The notes under the pieces were generated by a model. It was not told where the DNA came from, searched no databases, and was given only the letters and a program-made list of their open reading frames with translations. From an uncultured Aquimarina sp. (GTDB lineage: Bacteria > Bacteroidota > Bacteroidia > Flavobacteriales > Flavobacteriaceae), in NCBI GenBank assembly GCA_947500545.1, contig CANMSO010000006.1:310001-374000 (forward strand): 64,000 bases of DNA. The letters are read 5' to 3'. This document shows, in pieces, positions 8,461 through 15,790 of the stretch (position 1 is its first letter; each line of letters starts with the position of its first letter). The position numbers were made by a program, and so were the translations under genes.

Positions 8461-11061
8461 ATGAATTTTAATAATTTCACTATAAAGTCACAAGAAGCCA
8501 TACAGCAAGCACAACAGCTTGCACAGGGTTTTGGGCATCAACAAATCGAGAATGAACATATTTTTAAAGCAATTTTTAGCGTAGATGAAAATGTGCTTCC
8601 ATTTTTGTTAAAAAAACTAGATGTTAACATAACTCTTCTACAACAAGTTCTTGATAGTACTCTAGAGAGTTTTCCAAAAGTTTCTGGTGGAGAATTACAA
8701 TTATCTCGCGAAGCTGGAAAATCATTAAATGAAGCCAGTATTATTGCCAAGAAGATGAATGACGAATATGTTTCTATTGAACACTTAGTAATTGCCATTT
8801 TCAAATCCAAAAGTAAGATTGGACAAATTTTAAAAGATCAAAGAGTTACCGAAAAACACCTTAAAGAAGCGATTAACGAAATAAGAAAAGGCGATAGAGT
8901 AACATCACAAAGTGCAGAAGAAACGTATCAAGCATTAAGCAAATATGCAAAGAACCTTAACGAAATGGCTGAAAGTGGTAAGCTAGATCCTGTTATAGGT
9001 CGAGACGAAGAGATCAGAAGGGTTTTGCAAATCCTTTCACGACGTACCAAAAACAATCCAATGCTTGTTGGTGAACCTGGAGTTGGTAAAACTGCGATTG
9101 CAGAAGGTTTGGCACATAGAATAATCGCGGGTGACATTCCTGAAAACCTAAAGGATAAGCAAATTTTTTCTTTAGATATGGGAGCGTTAATTGCCGGAGC
9201 CAAATTTAAAGGTGAATTTGAAGAGCGCCTTAAAGCCGTAGTAAAAGAGGTAACCACTAGTGATGGAGATATTGTATTATTCATCGATGAGATACACACC
9301 TTAGTGGGTGCAGGTGGTGGTCAGGGAGCCATGGATGCTGCAAATATTCTTAAACCTGCGTTAGCACGAGGAGAACTTAGGGCTATTGGTGCAACAACAT
9401 TAGACGAATATCAAAAATACTTCGAAAAAGATAAAGCGTTAGAAAGGCGATTCCAGAAGGTTATGGTTGATGAACCCGATACCGAGAGTGCTATCTCTAT
9501 TCTTAGAGGAATCAAAGAAAAATACGAAACACATCATAAAGTACGCATAAAGGATGAGGCCATAATAGCAGCTGTAGAACTATCACAACGATATATCACC
9601 AATAGGTTTTTACCAGACAAAGCGATTGATCTTATGGATGAAGCAGCTTCTAAACTCCGAATGGAAATTAATTCGAAGCCAGAAGAGCTTGATGTTTTAG
9701 ATCGAAAAATAATGCAACTTGAGATAGAAGTCGAAGCCATAAAAAGAGAAGACGACGGCTCTAAATTAAAGGGTCTTAACGCAGATCTTGCCAATATTAA
9801 GGAGGAACGTAATGAGATTTTCTCAAAATGGCAAAGCGAAAAAGAAGTTGTAGATGCTATCCAAAATACAAAAACCAGCATCGAAGAATATAAACTTGAA
9901 GCAGAACGAGCAGAGCGTAATGGCGATTATGGGAAAGTAGCCGAAATTAGATACGGTAAGATTAAAGAGTCCCAGGAAAAGCTAGAAGGTTTACAAAAGC
10001 AATTAGAAGAACAACAAAGCAATTCTTCACTAATTAAAGAAGAAGTTACAAACGATGATATTGCAGAAGTAGTTGCAAAATGGACTGGGATACCGGTAAC
10101 CAAAATGCTACAGAGTGAACGAGAAAAGCTATTGGTCTTAGAAAAAGAATTGCAAAAACGAGTTGTAGGTCAGATTGAAGCCATACAAGCCGTAAGTGAT
10201 GCGGTGAGAAGAAGTAGAGCCGGATTGCAAGATCAGAAAAAACCTATTGGATCCTTTCTTTTCTTAGGAACAACCGGTGTAGGTAAAACCGAATTGGCAA
10301 AGGCTTTGGCAGAATACCTTTTTGATGATGAAAGTGCCATGACTCGAATTGATATGAGTGAGTATCAAGAGCGTCACGCCGTTAGTAGATTGGTAGGAGC
10401 ACCTCCTGGATATGTAGGATACGACGAAGGCGGGCAATTAACTGAAGCTGTAAGAAGAAAACCGTACTCTGTTGTATTACTTGATGAAATTGAAAAGGCA
10501 CACCCAGATACTTTTAATATACTATTACAAGTATTAGACGAAGGGCGCTTAACAGACAATAAAGGAAGAACCGCAGATTTTAGAAATACCATCATAATCA
10601 TGACTAGCAATATTGGCAGTCATATTATACTGGATAAATTAGAGGCCATTACGGATATTGACACTGCAATGGAAGCTGCCAAAATAGAAGTACTTGGATT
10701 ATTAAAACAAACTGTTCGTCCAGAGTTTTTAAACCGAATTGATGATATCGTTATGTTCTCTCCTCTTACAAAAGGAAACATAAAAGAAATTGTAAAACTT
10801 CAATTAAAAAATGTATCACAAATGCTAGAGCAGCAGCATATTACTTTAGAAGCTACAGAAGAAGCTATTATATTTCTTTCTAAAAAAGGTTTTCAACCAG
10901 AGTTTGGAGCAAGACCCGTGAAACGAACAATACAAAAAGAGGTATTAAACAAATTATCCAAAGAAATTCTTGCAGGAAAAATTTCAACAGATAGCACCAT
11001 ACTATTGGATGAGTTTGATAGTAATCTAGTGTTCAGGAATCAAGCAGATCTTGTATCTTAA
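8461..11061 (+). CDS. clpB: ATP-dependent chaperone ClpB
   Basis: A hexameric disaggregase of the Hsp100 family working with DnaK. It has 866 residues and full architecture: an N-terminal Clp-N double repeat (1-150), AAA-1 with Walker A GEPGVGKT (about 204-211), a middle coiled coil (about 410-525) with long charged heptads, AAA-2 with Walker A GTTGVGKT (about 602-609), and the C-terminal D2-small domain with GARPVKR. The coiled coil separates it from ClpA and ClpC. Single-gene unit ended by a strong hairpin. Confidence 0.97.
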   Translation: MNFNNFTIKSQEAIQQAQQLAQGFGHQQIENEHIFKAIFSVDENVLPFLLKKLDVNITLLQQVLDSTLESFPKVSGGELQLSREAGKSLNEASIIAKKMNDEYVSIEHLVIAIFKSKSKIGQILKDQRVTEKHLKEAINEIRKGDRVTSQSAEETYQALSKYAKNLNEMAESGKLDPVIGRDEEIRRVLQILSRRTKNNPMLVGEPGVGKTAIAEGLAHRIIAGDIPENLKDKQIFSLDMGALIAGAKFKGEFEERLKAVVKEVTTSDGDIVLFIDEIHTLVGAGGGQGAMDAANILKPALARGELRAIGATTLDEYQKYFEKDKALERRFQKVMVDEPDTESAISILRGIKEKYETHHKVRIKDEAIIAAVELSQRYITNRFLPDKAIDLMDEAASKLRMEINSKPEELDVLDRKIMQLEIEVEAIKREDDGSKLKGLNADLANIKEERNEIFSKWQSEKEVVDAIQNTKTSIEEYKLEAERAERNGDYGKVAEIRYGKIKESQEKLEGLQKQLEEQQSNSSLIKEEVTNDDIAEVVAKWTGIPVTKMLQSEREKLLVLEKELQKRVVGQIEAIQAVSDAVRRSRAGLQDQKKPIGSFLFLGTTGVGKTELAKALAEYLFDDESAMTRIDMSEYQERHAVSRLVGAPPGYVGYDEGGQLTEAVRRKPYSVVLLDEIEKAHPDTFNILLQVLDEGRLTDNKGRTADFRNTIIIMTSNIGSHIILDKLEAITDIDTAMEAAKIEVLGLLKQTVRPEFLNRIDDIVMFSPLTKGNIKEIVKLQLKNVSQMLEQQHITLEATEEAIIFLSKKGFQPEFGARPVKRTIQKEVLNKLSKEILAGKISTDSTILLDEFDSNLVFRNQADLVS

Positions 11062-11080
11062 ACACAAGTTAACTTCAAGA

Positions 11081-11123
11081 AAATAGGCTACAAACCCGGT
11101 TATAGTGTTTGTAGCCTATTTAA
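11081..11123 (+). terminator. Intrinsic terminator of clpB
   Basis: Stem AAATAGGCTACAAAC (11081-11095) pairs perfectly with GTTTGTAGCCTATTT (11107-11121), with an 11-base loop. It begins 19 bp after the clpB stop. Confidence 0.85.
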
Positions 11124-11160
11124 TTTTGAAAAAAAATAAACATTAATAAAACTTTGCTAG

Positions 11161-11191
11161 ATATCTACAATTACGGTTTTACCGTAGATAT
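11161..11191. repeat. Nested inverted repeats upstream of the gene at 11266
   Basis: Outer arms ATATCTAC (11161-11168) and GTAGATAT (11184-11191), and an inner pair TACGGT (11172-11177) and ACCGTA (11181-11186). The two stems share bases, so only one can form at a time. It could be an operator or a leader structure; function unknown. Confidence 0.45.
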
Positions 11192-11265
11192 TAACAGAAT
11201 TATTCCTACAACGGTTAATAACTAAATCCAAAAAAAAAATAGGTTTTGACTACATTGCGCCCGCA

Positions 11266-11907
11266 ATGAAACCAACCATATTACTAATTCTTCTAACGTC
11301 TAGCATTTGTATTGGCCAAAATAAAAAAGGGGCCATATCTGATATTAGCAATAAATACCAATTAATCAGGGAGTTGATAAGTTCAAATGCCCTGCGACAA
11401 CTTCATACCGATTATACTTGTGAGGAGACTTCAGAAGAAGGTGCTTTGACATTTTATTATAATGGAAATGAATTGAAACATATTATTCATACTCATATAC
11501 AAGGGCATGTAAAATATAGAGATGAATTTTATATCTGGAATGATGAATTATTCTTTCAATATGCGATACATAACATTTCATATATAGACATCGAAAGAAA
11601 TAAATCAAAAAAGCCTCAAAAGGTAAACGTAACATTAACTCTTGAGGAACGTTTTTATTTCAAAGATAGAAAAGTAATAAAGTGTCAGTTTAAAGATTTC
11701 GAAAATAGAAGTAATAGGAAAAATATTACTACCAACTATGTTAGAAACAAAAATATAGGATGTGATCAAGCTGTAAAAGCTCTTGAAAAATTTGACATAC
11801 TATTACAATACCAGGAAAGTAATATTGAAGACGCATGCAATTTACCCAAAAGCATTACGAATATAGAGCCTCAGGATATCATTTTCAGCAAATCGGGAGT
11901 ACATTAA
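11266..11907 (+). CDS. Secreted protein of unknown function
   Basis: A 213-residue protein not recognised. A short signal peptide (ILLILLTSSICIGQ) predicts export. The mature part is rich in aromatic, charged beta-type stretches (ALTFYYNGNELKHIIHTH, VNVTLTLEERFYFKDRKVIKCQF), which suggests a beta-sandwich or barrel-like fold. Three cysteines occur outside the leader. It lies between the clpB terminator and the tetR operator, so it is probably transcribed alone. Confidence 0.6.
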   Translation: MKPTILLILLTSSICIGQNKKGAISDISNKYQLIRELISSNALRQLHTDYTCEETSEEGALTFYYNGNELKHIIHTHIQGHVKYRDEFYIWNDELFFQYAIHNISYIDIERNKSKKPQKVNVTLTLEERFYFKDRKVIKCQFKDFENRSNRKNITTNYVRNKNIGCDQAVKALEKFDILLQYQESNIEDACNLPKSITNIEPQDIIFSKSGVH

Positions 11908-11931
11908 CTAGATTGCAATGTTTTTTTACAT

Positions 11932-11957
11932 AAAAATATACCAATTGGTATATTTTT
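11932..11957. promoter_or_regulatory. 26-bp perfect palindrome, operator upstream of tetR
   Basis: Every base from 11932 to 11957 pairs with its mirror base; the core is TATACCAATTGGTATA. A second copy of the core lies before the thioesterase gene at 12602-12621. A -7-like TATATTTG (11960-11967) follows directly, so a bound repressor would block the promoter. TetR proteins commonly bind such palindromes; that this TetR does so is inference. Confidence 0.8.
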
Positions 11958-11986
11958 AATATATTTGAAAAATTAATTCATTAAAA

Positions 11987-12583
11987 ATGCTTACGAAAGC
12001 CGAACAGACAGCAGAATTTATCATTCAAACAGTTGCTCCTATTTTTAATAAAAATGGGTATGCAGCTACAAGTTTAAGTGATATTACAAAAGCGACTGGG
12101 CTTACTAAAGGAGCTATTTATGGTAATTTCAAAAATAAAGAAGAGCTAGCCGTAGCTGCTTTCAATACTACTGTAAAAAACATGCTTCGTAGAATCTCTG
12201 ATCATCAATCCTTAAGTGAGTCTCCCTTAGAAAAACTATTTTTGGTCACCGATTTTTATAGAAATTACTATGATTACAGTAAAGAACTAGGCGGATGTCC
12301 TGTTCTTAATATGGGAGTAGATGCCAAGCACCAAAACCCTATGTTGTTTCAACATGTAAAGTATACAATAAATAAAATTCAAGATAATGTCGCAAAAATC
12401 ATTGAAGCCGGTAAATTGAAACATGAGATAAACTCAGAAATTGACACCACGCTATATGCCAAAAGATTATACACGATGATAATAGGTGCAATTTTTATGA
12501 CACACACCATAGAGGACAATAGCTATTTAATTCAGACAATGGATCAAATAGATATTATGATTCATCAAGAACTTAAGAAATAA
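11987..12583 (+). CDS. TetR/AcrR-family transcriptional repressor
   Basis: A 198-residue regulator. The N-terminal helix-turn-helix is clear: SLSDITKATGLTKGAIYGNFKNKEELAVAAF (about 27-57, with the TxGAIYxNFxNKEEL signature). The C-terminal helical domain (CPVLNMGVDAKHQNP) resembles the TetR_C_6/YcdC-like group that senses small molecules or acyl compounds. It is flanked by two copies of one palindrome, one before itself and one before the next gene, which points to autoregulation and control of the thioesterase. An acyl-CoA or fatty-acid ligand is a guess from that neighbour. Confidence 0.9.
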   Translation: MLTKAEQTAEFIIQTVAPIFNKNGYAATSLSDITKATGLTKGAIYGNFKNKEELAVAAFNTTVKNMLRRISDHQSLSESPLEKLFLVTDFYRNYYDYSKELGGCPVLNMGVDAKHQNPMLFQHVKYTINKIQDNVAKIIEAGKLKHEINSEIDTTLYAKRLYTMIIGAIFMTHTIEDNSYLIQTMDQIDIMIHQELKK

Positions 12584-12601
12584 TTATTTTTTTTAAACAC
12601 A

Positions 12602-12621
12602 AATATACCAATTGGTATATT
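12602..12621. promoter_or_regulatory. 20-bp perfect palindrome, operator upstream of thioesterase gene
   Basis: AATATACCAATTGGTATATT is a perfect palindrome sharing an 18-bp core with the one before tetR. It lies 15 bp upstream of the thioesterase ATG at 12636. Probable second binding site of the TetR repressor. Confidence 0.78.
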
Positions 12622-12635
12622 ATAAATATAACGAT

Positions 12636-13118
12636 ATGGAACTACCAAAAATATTAGAAACCAAAGCTAAAATTAGATTTCAGGACTGCGATCCATTTAA
12701 CCACCTTAATAATGCCGCTTATATTAACTACATGATTAATGCGCGAGAAGATCAGATAGAAAAGCATTATGATCTTGATATTTTTGAGTTGGCCAAAACA
12801 AAAGGAATCAGCTGGGTAGTCGGATCAAACCAAATAGCATATATAAAACCCGCATTACTTATGGAGGATGTAGTAATAAACTCGCAATTAACACATTGTA
12901 CAGAAAATCAACTGCATGTAGAAATAAGAATGTGGAACCAGTACAAAACAGAACTCAAAGCTGTTATGTGGAGTACATTTGTACACTTTAATTTATTAAA
13001 ACAAAAACGTTGGAATCACGACGAACAACTTATGAAACTATTTCAAAATATAGTAAAACCTATTAATACAAATAACTTTGAAGAGAGAGTTTTACATTTT
13101 AAACCACAAAAAGTGTAA
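12636..13118 (+). CDS. Acyl-CoA thioesterase, 4HBT hotdog family
   Basis: About 160 residues with the 4-hydroxybenzoyl-CoA thioesterase signature near the N-terminus: RFQDCDPFNHLNNAAYINYM (about 14-33). The Asp before PFNHLNN matches the catalytic position of the YbgC/FadM type. The ATG at 12636 is chosen because an upstream TTG (12612) lies inside the operator palindrome. The gene directly follows tetR and has its own operator copy, so its expression is likely to rise when the repressor is released. Substrate unknown. Confidence 0.85.
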   Translation: MELPKILETKAKIRFQDCDPFNHLNNAAYINYMINAREDQIEKHYDLDIFELAKTKGISWVVGSNQIAYIKPALLMEDVVINSQLTHCTENQLHVEIRMWNQYKTELKAVMWSTFVHFNLLKQKRWNHDEQLMKLFQNIVKPINTNNFEERVLHFKPQKV

Positions 13119-13174
13119 CAATTTATATTTTTTAAAGTCTTATATAAATATTCAACCACTTAAAACCTAGCCAT

Positions 13175-13300
13175 ATGAAATCTTCTGGCGATTTAGGACC
13201 TTCTCATAAAAAGAGAAGTTCCTACATTTATATAGGATTTTTTATCATAGCTATTCTATCCATGATTATTGTTATTTGGAAGATGGGCATGTTAGAATAA
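13175..13300 (+). CDS. Small single-pass membrane protein (41 aa)
   Basis: The frame from ATG 13175 to TAA 13300 encodes 41 residues: a polar N-terminus (KSSGDLGPSHKKRSS) followed by one hydrophobic helix (YIYIGFFIIAILSMIIVIW) and a short tail. The positive residues before the helix predict an N-in inner-membrane protein. It sits in an otherwise empty 216-bp gap with an A-rich region before the ATG. No homologue recognised; the coding call rests on composition and layout. Confidence 0.5.
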   Translation: MKSSGDLGPSHKKRSSYIYIGFFIIAILSMIIVIWKMGMLE

Positions 13301-13334
13301 TCATTTATATGTATAACATTCATTAACCAAATTC

Positions 13335-13844
13335 ATGAAAGCATTCCCTATTTTATTCGCTTTATTTTTCTCTTTACTAAGTTGTGTGCAAGACTCATCT
13401 CAAGAAGAGATAACTACAACTTATTTTTTTGTACGACATGCTGAAAAGGATATTAGCGATCCTAGTAATAGAAACCCAGCACTTACAGAAGAAGGTAAAA
13501 ACCGTGCTCAAAATTGGTCAAGAATTCTTTCTGACACTAAAGTAGATATGGTTTTTACAACTGATTATGACAGAACGCGACAAACGGCAATGCCTATTGC
13601 TAAAAGTCAAGGACTAGCGCTAACAGTTTATGACCCAAGGGACTTATATAACACAGATTTTCAACAAAAGACTAAAGGAAAAACTTGTGTGATAGTTGGA
13701 CATAGTAACACCACTCCTGCTTTTGTCAATAAAATCATTGGCAAAAGGAAGTACATTGATATTGACGAAAAAGTTTATGGTAAATTATTTGTCATTAAGA
13801 TTAAAGGTGATGTAGTTACAGACATAGTGCTTAATATAAACTAG
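13335..13844 (+). CDS. Histidine phosphatase (SixA-like), lipoprotein
   Basis: 169 residues. The signal peptide ends in a lipobox (LLSC, Cys17), so it is probably periplasmic or membrane-tethered. The histidine-phosphatase superfamily motifs are present: FVRHAEK with the catalytic RHA (about 33-35), the second Arg in DYDRTRQTA, and VGHSNT with the second His. The family removes phosphate from phospho-His or small molecules; the substrate here is unknown. Its last four bases overlap the stop of the convergent DUF6503 gene. Confidence 0.85.
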   Translation: MKAFPILFALFFSLLSCVQDSSQEEITTTYFFVRHAEKDISDPSNRNPALTEEGKNRAQNWSRILSDTKVDMVFTTDYDRTRQTAMPIAKSQGLALTVYDPRDLYNTDFQQKTKGKTCVIVGHSNTTPAFVNKIIGKRKYIDIDEKVYGKLFVIKIKGDVVTDIVLNIN

Positions 13845-14599
13845 CAGCAATCTCTTTCTAGATAAACATAAATATCTTCAAGCTCGATTTTTGAGAGTAG
13901 TTTGAGTTTTTTCTCTTCAAACAAAGTGTCCAAATTAAATAACGGAGTGCTTAGATCATGTGTTTTATAATTATTATAATCCAAAAAGCGAATCCCATTT
14001 TTTATTCTTGGATTATACGCCTCTCTAAAACGTATCCCTCCCCCATTTACGGCATATTTGTATGCTAAATAATCTATGGAGAAATTGTCCTTATGAATCC
14101 AATACAAAAATTCGTCTTCAAAATCGGTACCTCCCCCTTTTTGCTCAAAAGTTACTTTAATTTTATAATATCCATTTCCTTTTATAATTGATTCTCCAAC
14201 CAATTCTTTTTTCACAGCTGGCGCGTTAAGACCATAAGGTAAATTAGCAAAATAGTGTACCGAATTGACTCCATCACTAATTCTAGATATTAACGAATCA
14301 GCAACCTTAACAGGACAATTTTCAAGGGTTCGCTCCAGACCTGAGTTACTTACAACATCATGAATTACTCCCTTTGGGCTATCTACAAACCTTTCTAACT
14401 CATAAACTCCTTCATCTCTTTTGCTACGATATCTTTTTCCTCTAAAAGTGAAATAAATAATCGCATTATCAAACCGAGCACCTCCGGCTTTTTCAATCGC
14501 TTTATCCACGATCTCCTGCGCAGTAGATTGCGCATTCAGTGTTGAAAAAGAAGAGAAAACGACGAATGATAATAATAATATATAACGTTGCATAATCAA
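13841..14599 (-). CDS. Secreted DUF6503-type protein
   Basis: 252 residues with a signal peptide (VVFSSFSTLNAQ). The first mature part, EIVDKAIEKAGGARFDNAIIYFTFRGKRY, is the start typical of the DUF6503 group in Bacteroidota, probably a beta-rich LolA/LolB-like fold. It ends in DCC. No enzymatic motif. Convergent with the SixA-like gene: both stop codons lie in the same CTAG (13841-13844). Family assignment from memory, function unknown. Confidence 0.65.
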   Translation of the reverse strand: MIMQRYILLLSFVVFSSFSTLNAQSTAQEIVDKAIEKAGGARFDNAIIYFTFRGKRYRSKRDEGVYELERFVDSPKGVIHDVVSNSGLERTLENCPVKVADSLISRISDGVNSVHYFANLPYGLNAPAVKKELVGESIIKGNGYYKIKVTFEQKGGGTDFEDEFLYWIHKDNFSIDYLAYKYAVNGGGIRFREAYNPRIKNGIRFLDYNNYKTHDLSTPLFNLDTLFEEKKLKLLSKIELEDIYVYLERDCC

Positions 14600-14687
14600 G
14601 CTTTAAAAAAACTAAATTAAACTTTATCACGTTAATAATTGTGACAATTTTGTTAAACTCACAATGGTCACAAATACTTCAATACAT

Positions 14688-14714
14688 TTGGATGTCTTGG
14701 ATGTCTTGGATGTT
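14688..14714. repeat. Three tandem 9-bp repeats (TTGGATGTC)
   Basis: Units at 14688-14696, 14697-14705 and 14706-14714; the last ends in T instead of C. They lie in the 238-bp gap between two divergent secreted-protein genes. Either a slippage product or a small regulatory array. Confidence 0.7.
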
Positions 14715-14837
14715 CTTTTCCTACTATAATTGTTTTGTTTTATAAAAGGAAACATATATTGATTGTTAATTATTTTTCTTTATATTTTTTAAAATTTTAA
14801 AAAAGATAATTATTTTGCAAGTCCTAAATCCCAAAAT

Positions 14838-15206
14838 ATGAATGATATGAGATATATAGTTCTACTTTTAATATGCTTTTCTTCACAATCTATACTTTCT
14901 CAGGATATCGATACTATGTATAAGAAAGTAACTCAGGCTTTCCAGGAAAGTTTTAATGCACAGGATGTAGATACAGTTTTTGATTTATATACTCCAGATT
15001 TGCAGGAAGCTATGACCAAAGAAGGAGTAACACGTTTTATAAAAGGATGTCACGAACAGTTTGGAAATTTAAAAAATCTTACTTTTATTGAAACCGCTGA
15101 AGGCGTTAACAGTTATACAGCTGAGTTTGATAAAATCAGCCTGATTATGGAGCTTCAACTTAGCGAAGATGGTAAGATTTCTACCATACAATTTCAAGAA
15201 CCTTAA
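14838..15206 (+). CDS. Secreted DUF3887-like protein
   Basis: 122 residues with a signal peptide ending SILSQ. The mature part (YKKVTQAFQESFNAQDVDTVFDLYTPDLQEAM) fits the DUF3887/NTF2-like pattern found in small exported proteins and in front of hydrolase domains. Here it is a stand-alone domain. A second ATG three codons in (14847) is an equally good start. It precedes smpB by 93 bp. Confidence 0.65.
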   Translation: MNDMRYIVLLLICFSSQSILSQDIDTMYKKVTQAFQESFNAQDVDTVFDLYTPDLQEAMTKEGVTRFIKGCHEQFGNLKNLTFIETAEGVNSYTAEFDKISLIMELQLSEDGKISTIQFQEP

Positions 15207-15299
15207 AATATTAAAAATATTCATTTTTCTCACAAAGCTTTCTTTCGATAAAGCTTTGTACTTTTGTAGGCGTTTATAAAAGTACTCGAATAGATACAC

Positions 15300-15758
15300 A
15301 TGAATCCAAATAAGATTAATATACTAAATCGTAAAGCTAAATTCGAATACGAATTCTTAGATAAATATACGGCTGGAATCAAGCTAGTAGGAACAGAAAT
15401 AAAGGCAATACGTGAAGGAAAAGCGAATATTGCCGAAAGCTTCTGCGAGTTTAACAATAATGAACTCTTTGTAATCAATATGCATATCGAAGAGTACTCT
15501 CACGCCACTTATTTTAATCACAGCCCAAAGAGTGAGCGAAAATTACTTCTCAATAAAAAAGAACTAAAAAAACTTGAAAAAGAAGTAAAAAACTCTGGGC
15601 TTACCATTATCCCTACTCGTCTTTTTATTAATGATCGTGGGTTAGCAAAACTAAATATCGTTCTGGCTCGTGGTAAGAAAACGTATGATAAGCGAGAAAC
15701 AATTAAAGACAGAGATAATAAAAGAACCCTTGATCGTATTAAGAAGGATTACAAGTAA
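15300..15758 (+). CDS. smpB: SsrA-binding protein SmpB
   Basis: 152 residues, normal for SmpB, which binds tmRNA and brings it to stalled ribosomes for trans-translation. Signatures: NRKAKFEYEFLDKYTAGIKLVGTEIKAIREGKANIAESF, the GLTIIPTRLF segment, and the lysine-rich tail ARGKKTYDKRE with DRDNKR. A -7-like TACTTTTG (15259-15266) lies 33 bp upstream, without a clear -33 TTG. The tmRNA gene is not in the window. Confidence 0.96.
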   Translation: MNPNKINILNRKAKFEYEFLDKYTAGIKLVGTEIKAIREGKANIAESFCEFNNNELFVINMHIEEYSHATYFNHSPKSERKLLLNKKELKKLEKEVKNSGLTIIPTRLFINDRGLAKLNIVLARGKKTYDKRETIKDRDNKRTLDRIKKDYK

Positions 15759-15790
15759 TTACTACAATCCTTGTTTTCTTTTTCAGGTCG

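Noticed and set aside
11945..11967. TTG in the tetR palindrome as -33 box
   Set aside because: The spacer to TATATTTG would be only 12 bp, too short for the flavobacterial consensus.
15231..15258. Repeated AAAGCTTT before smpB as operator
   Set aside because: The 8-mer is self-complementary and AT-rich; two copies 8 bp apart are not enough to claim a site.
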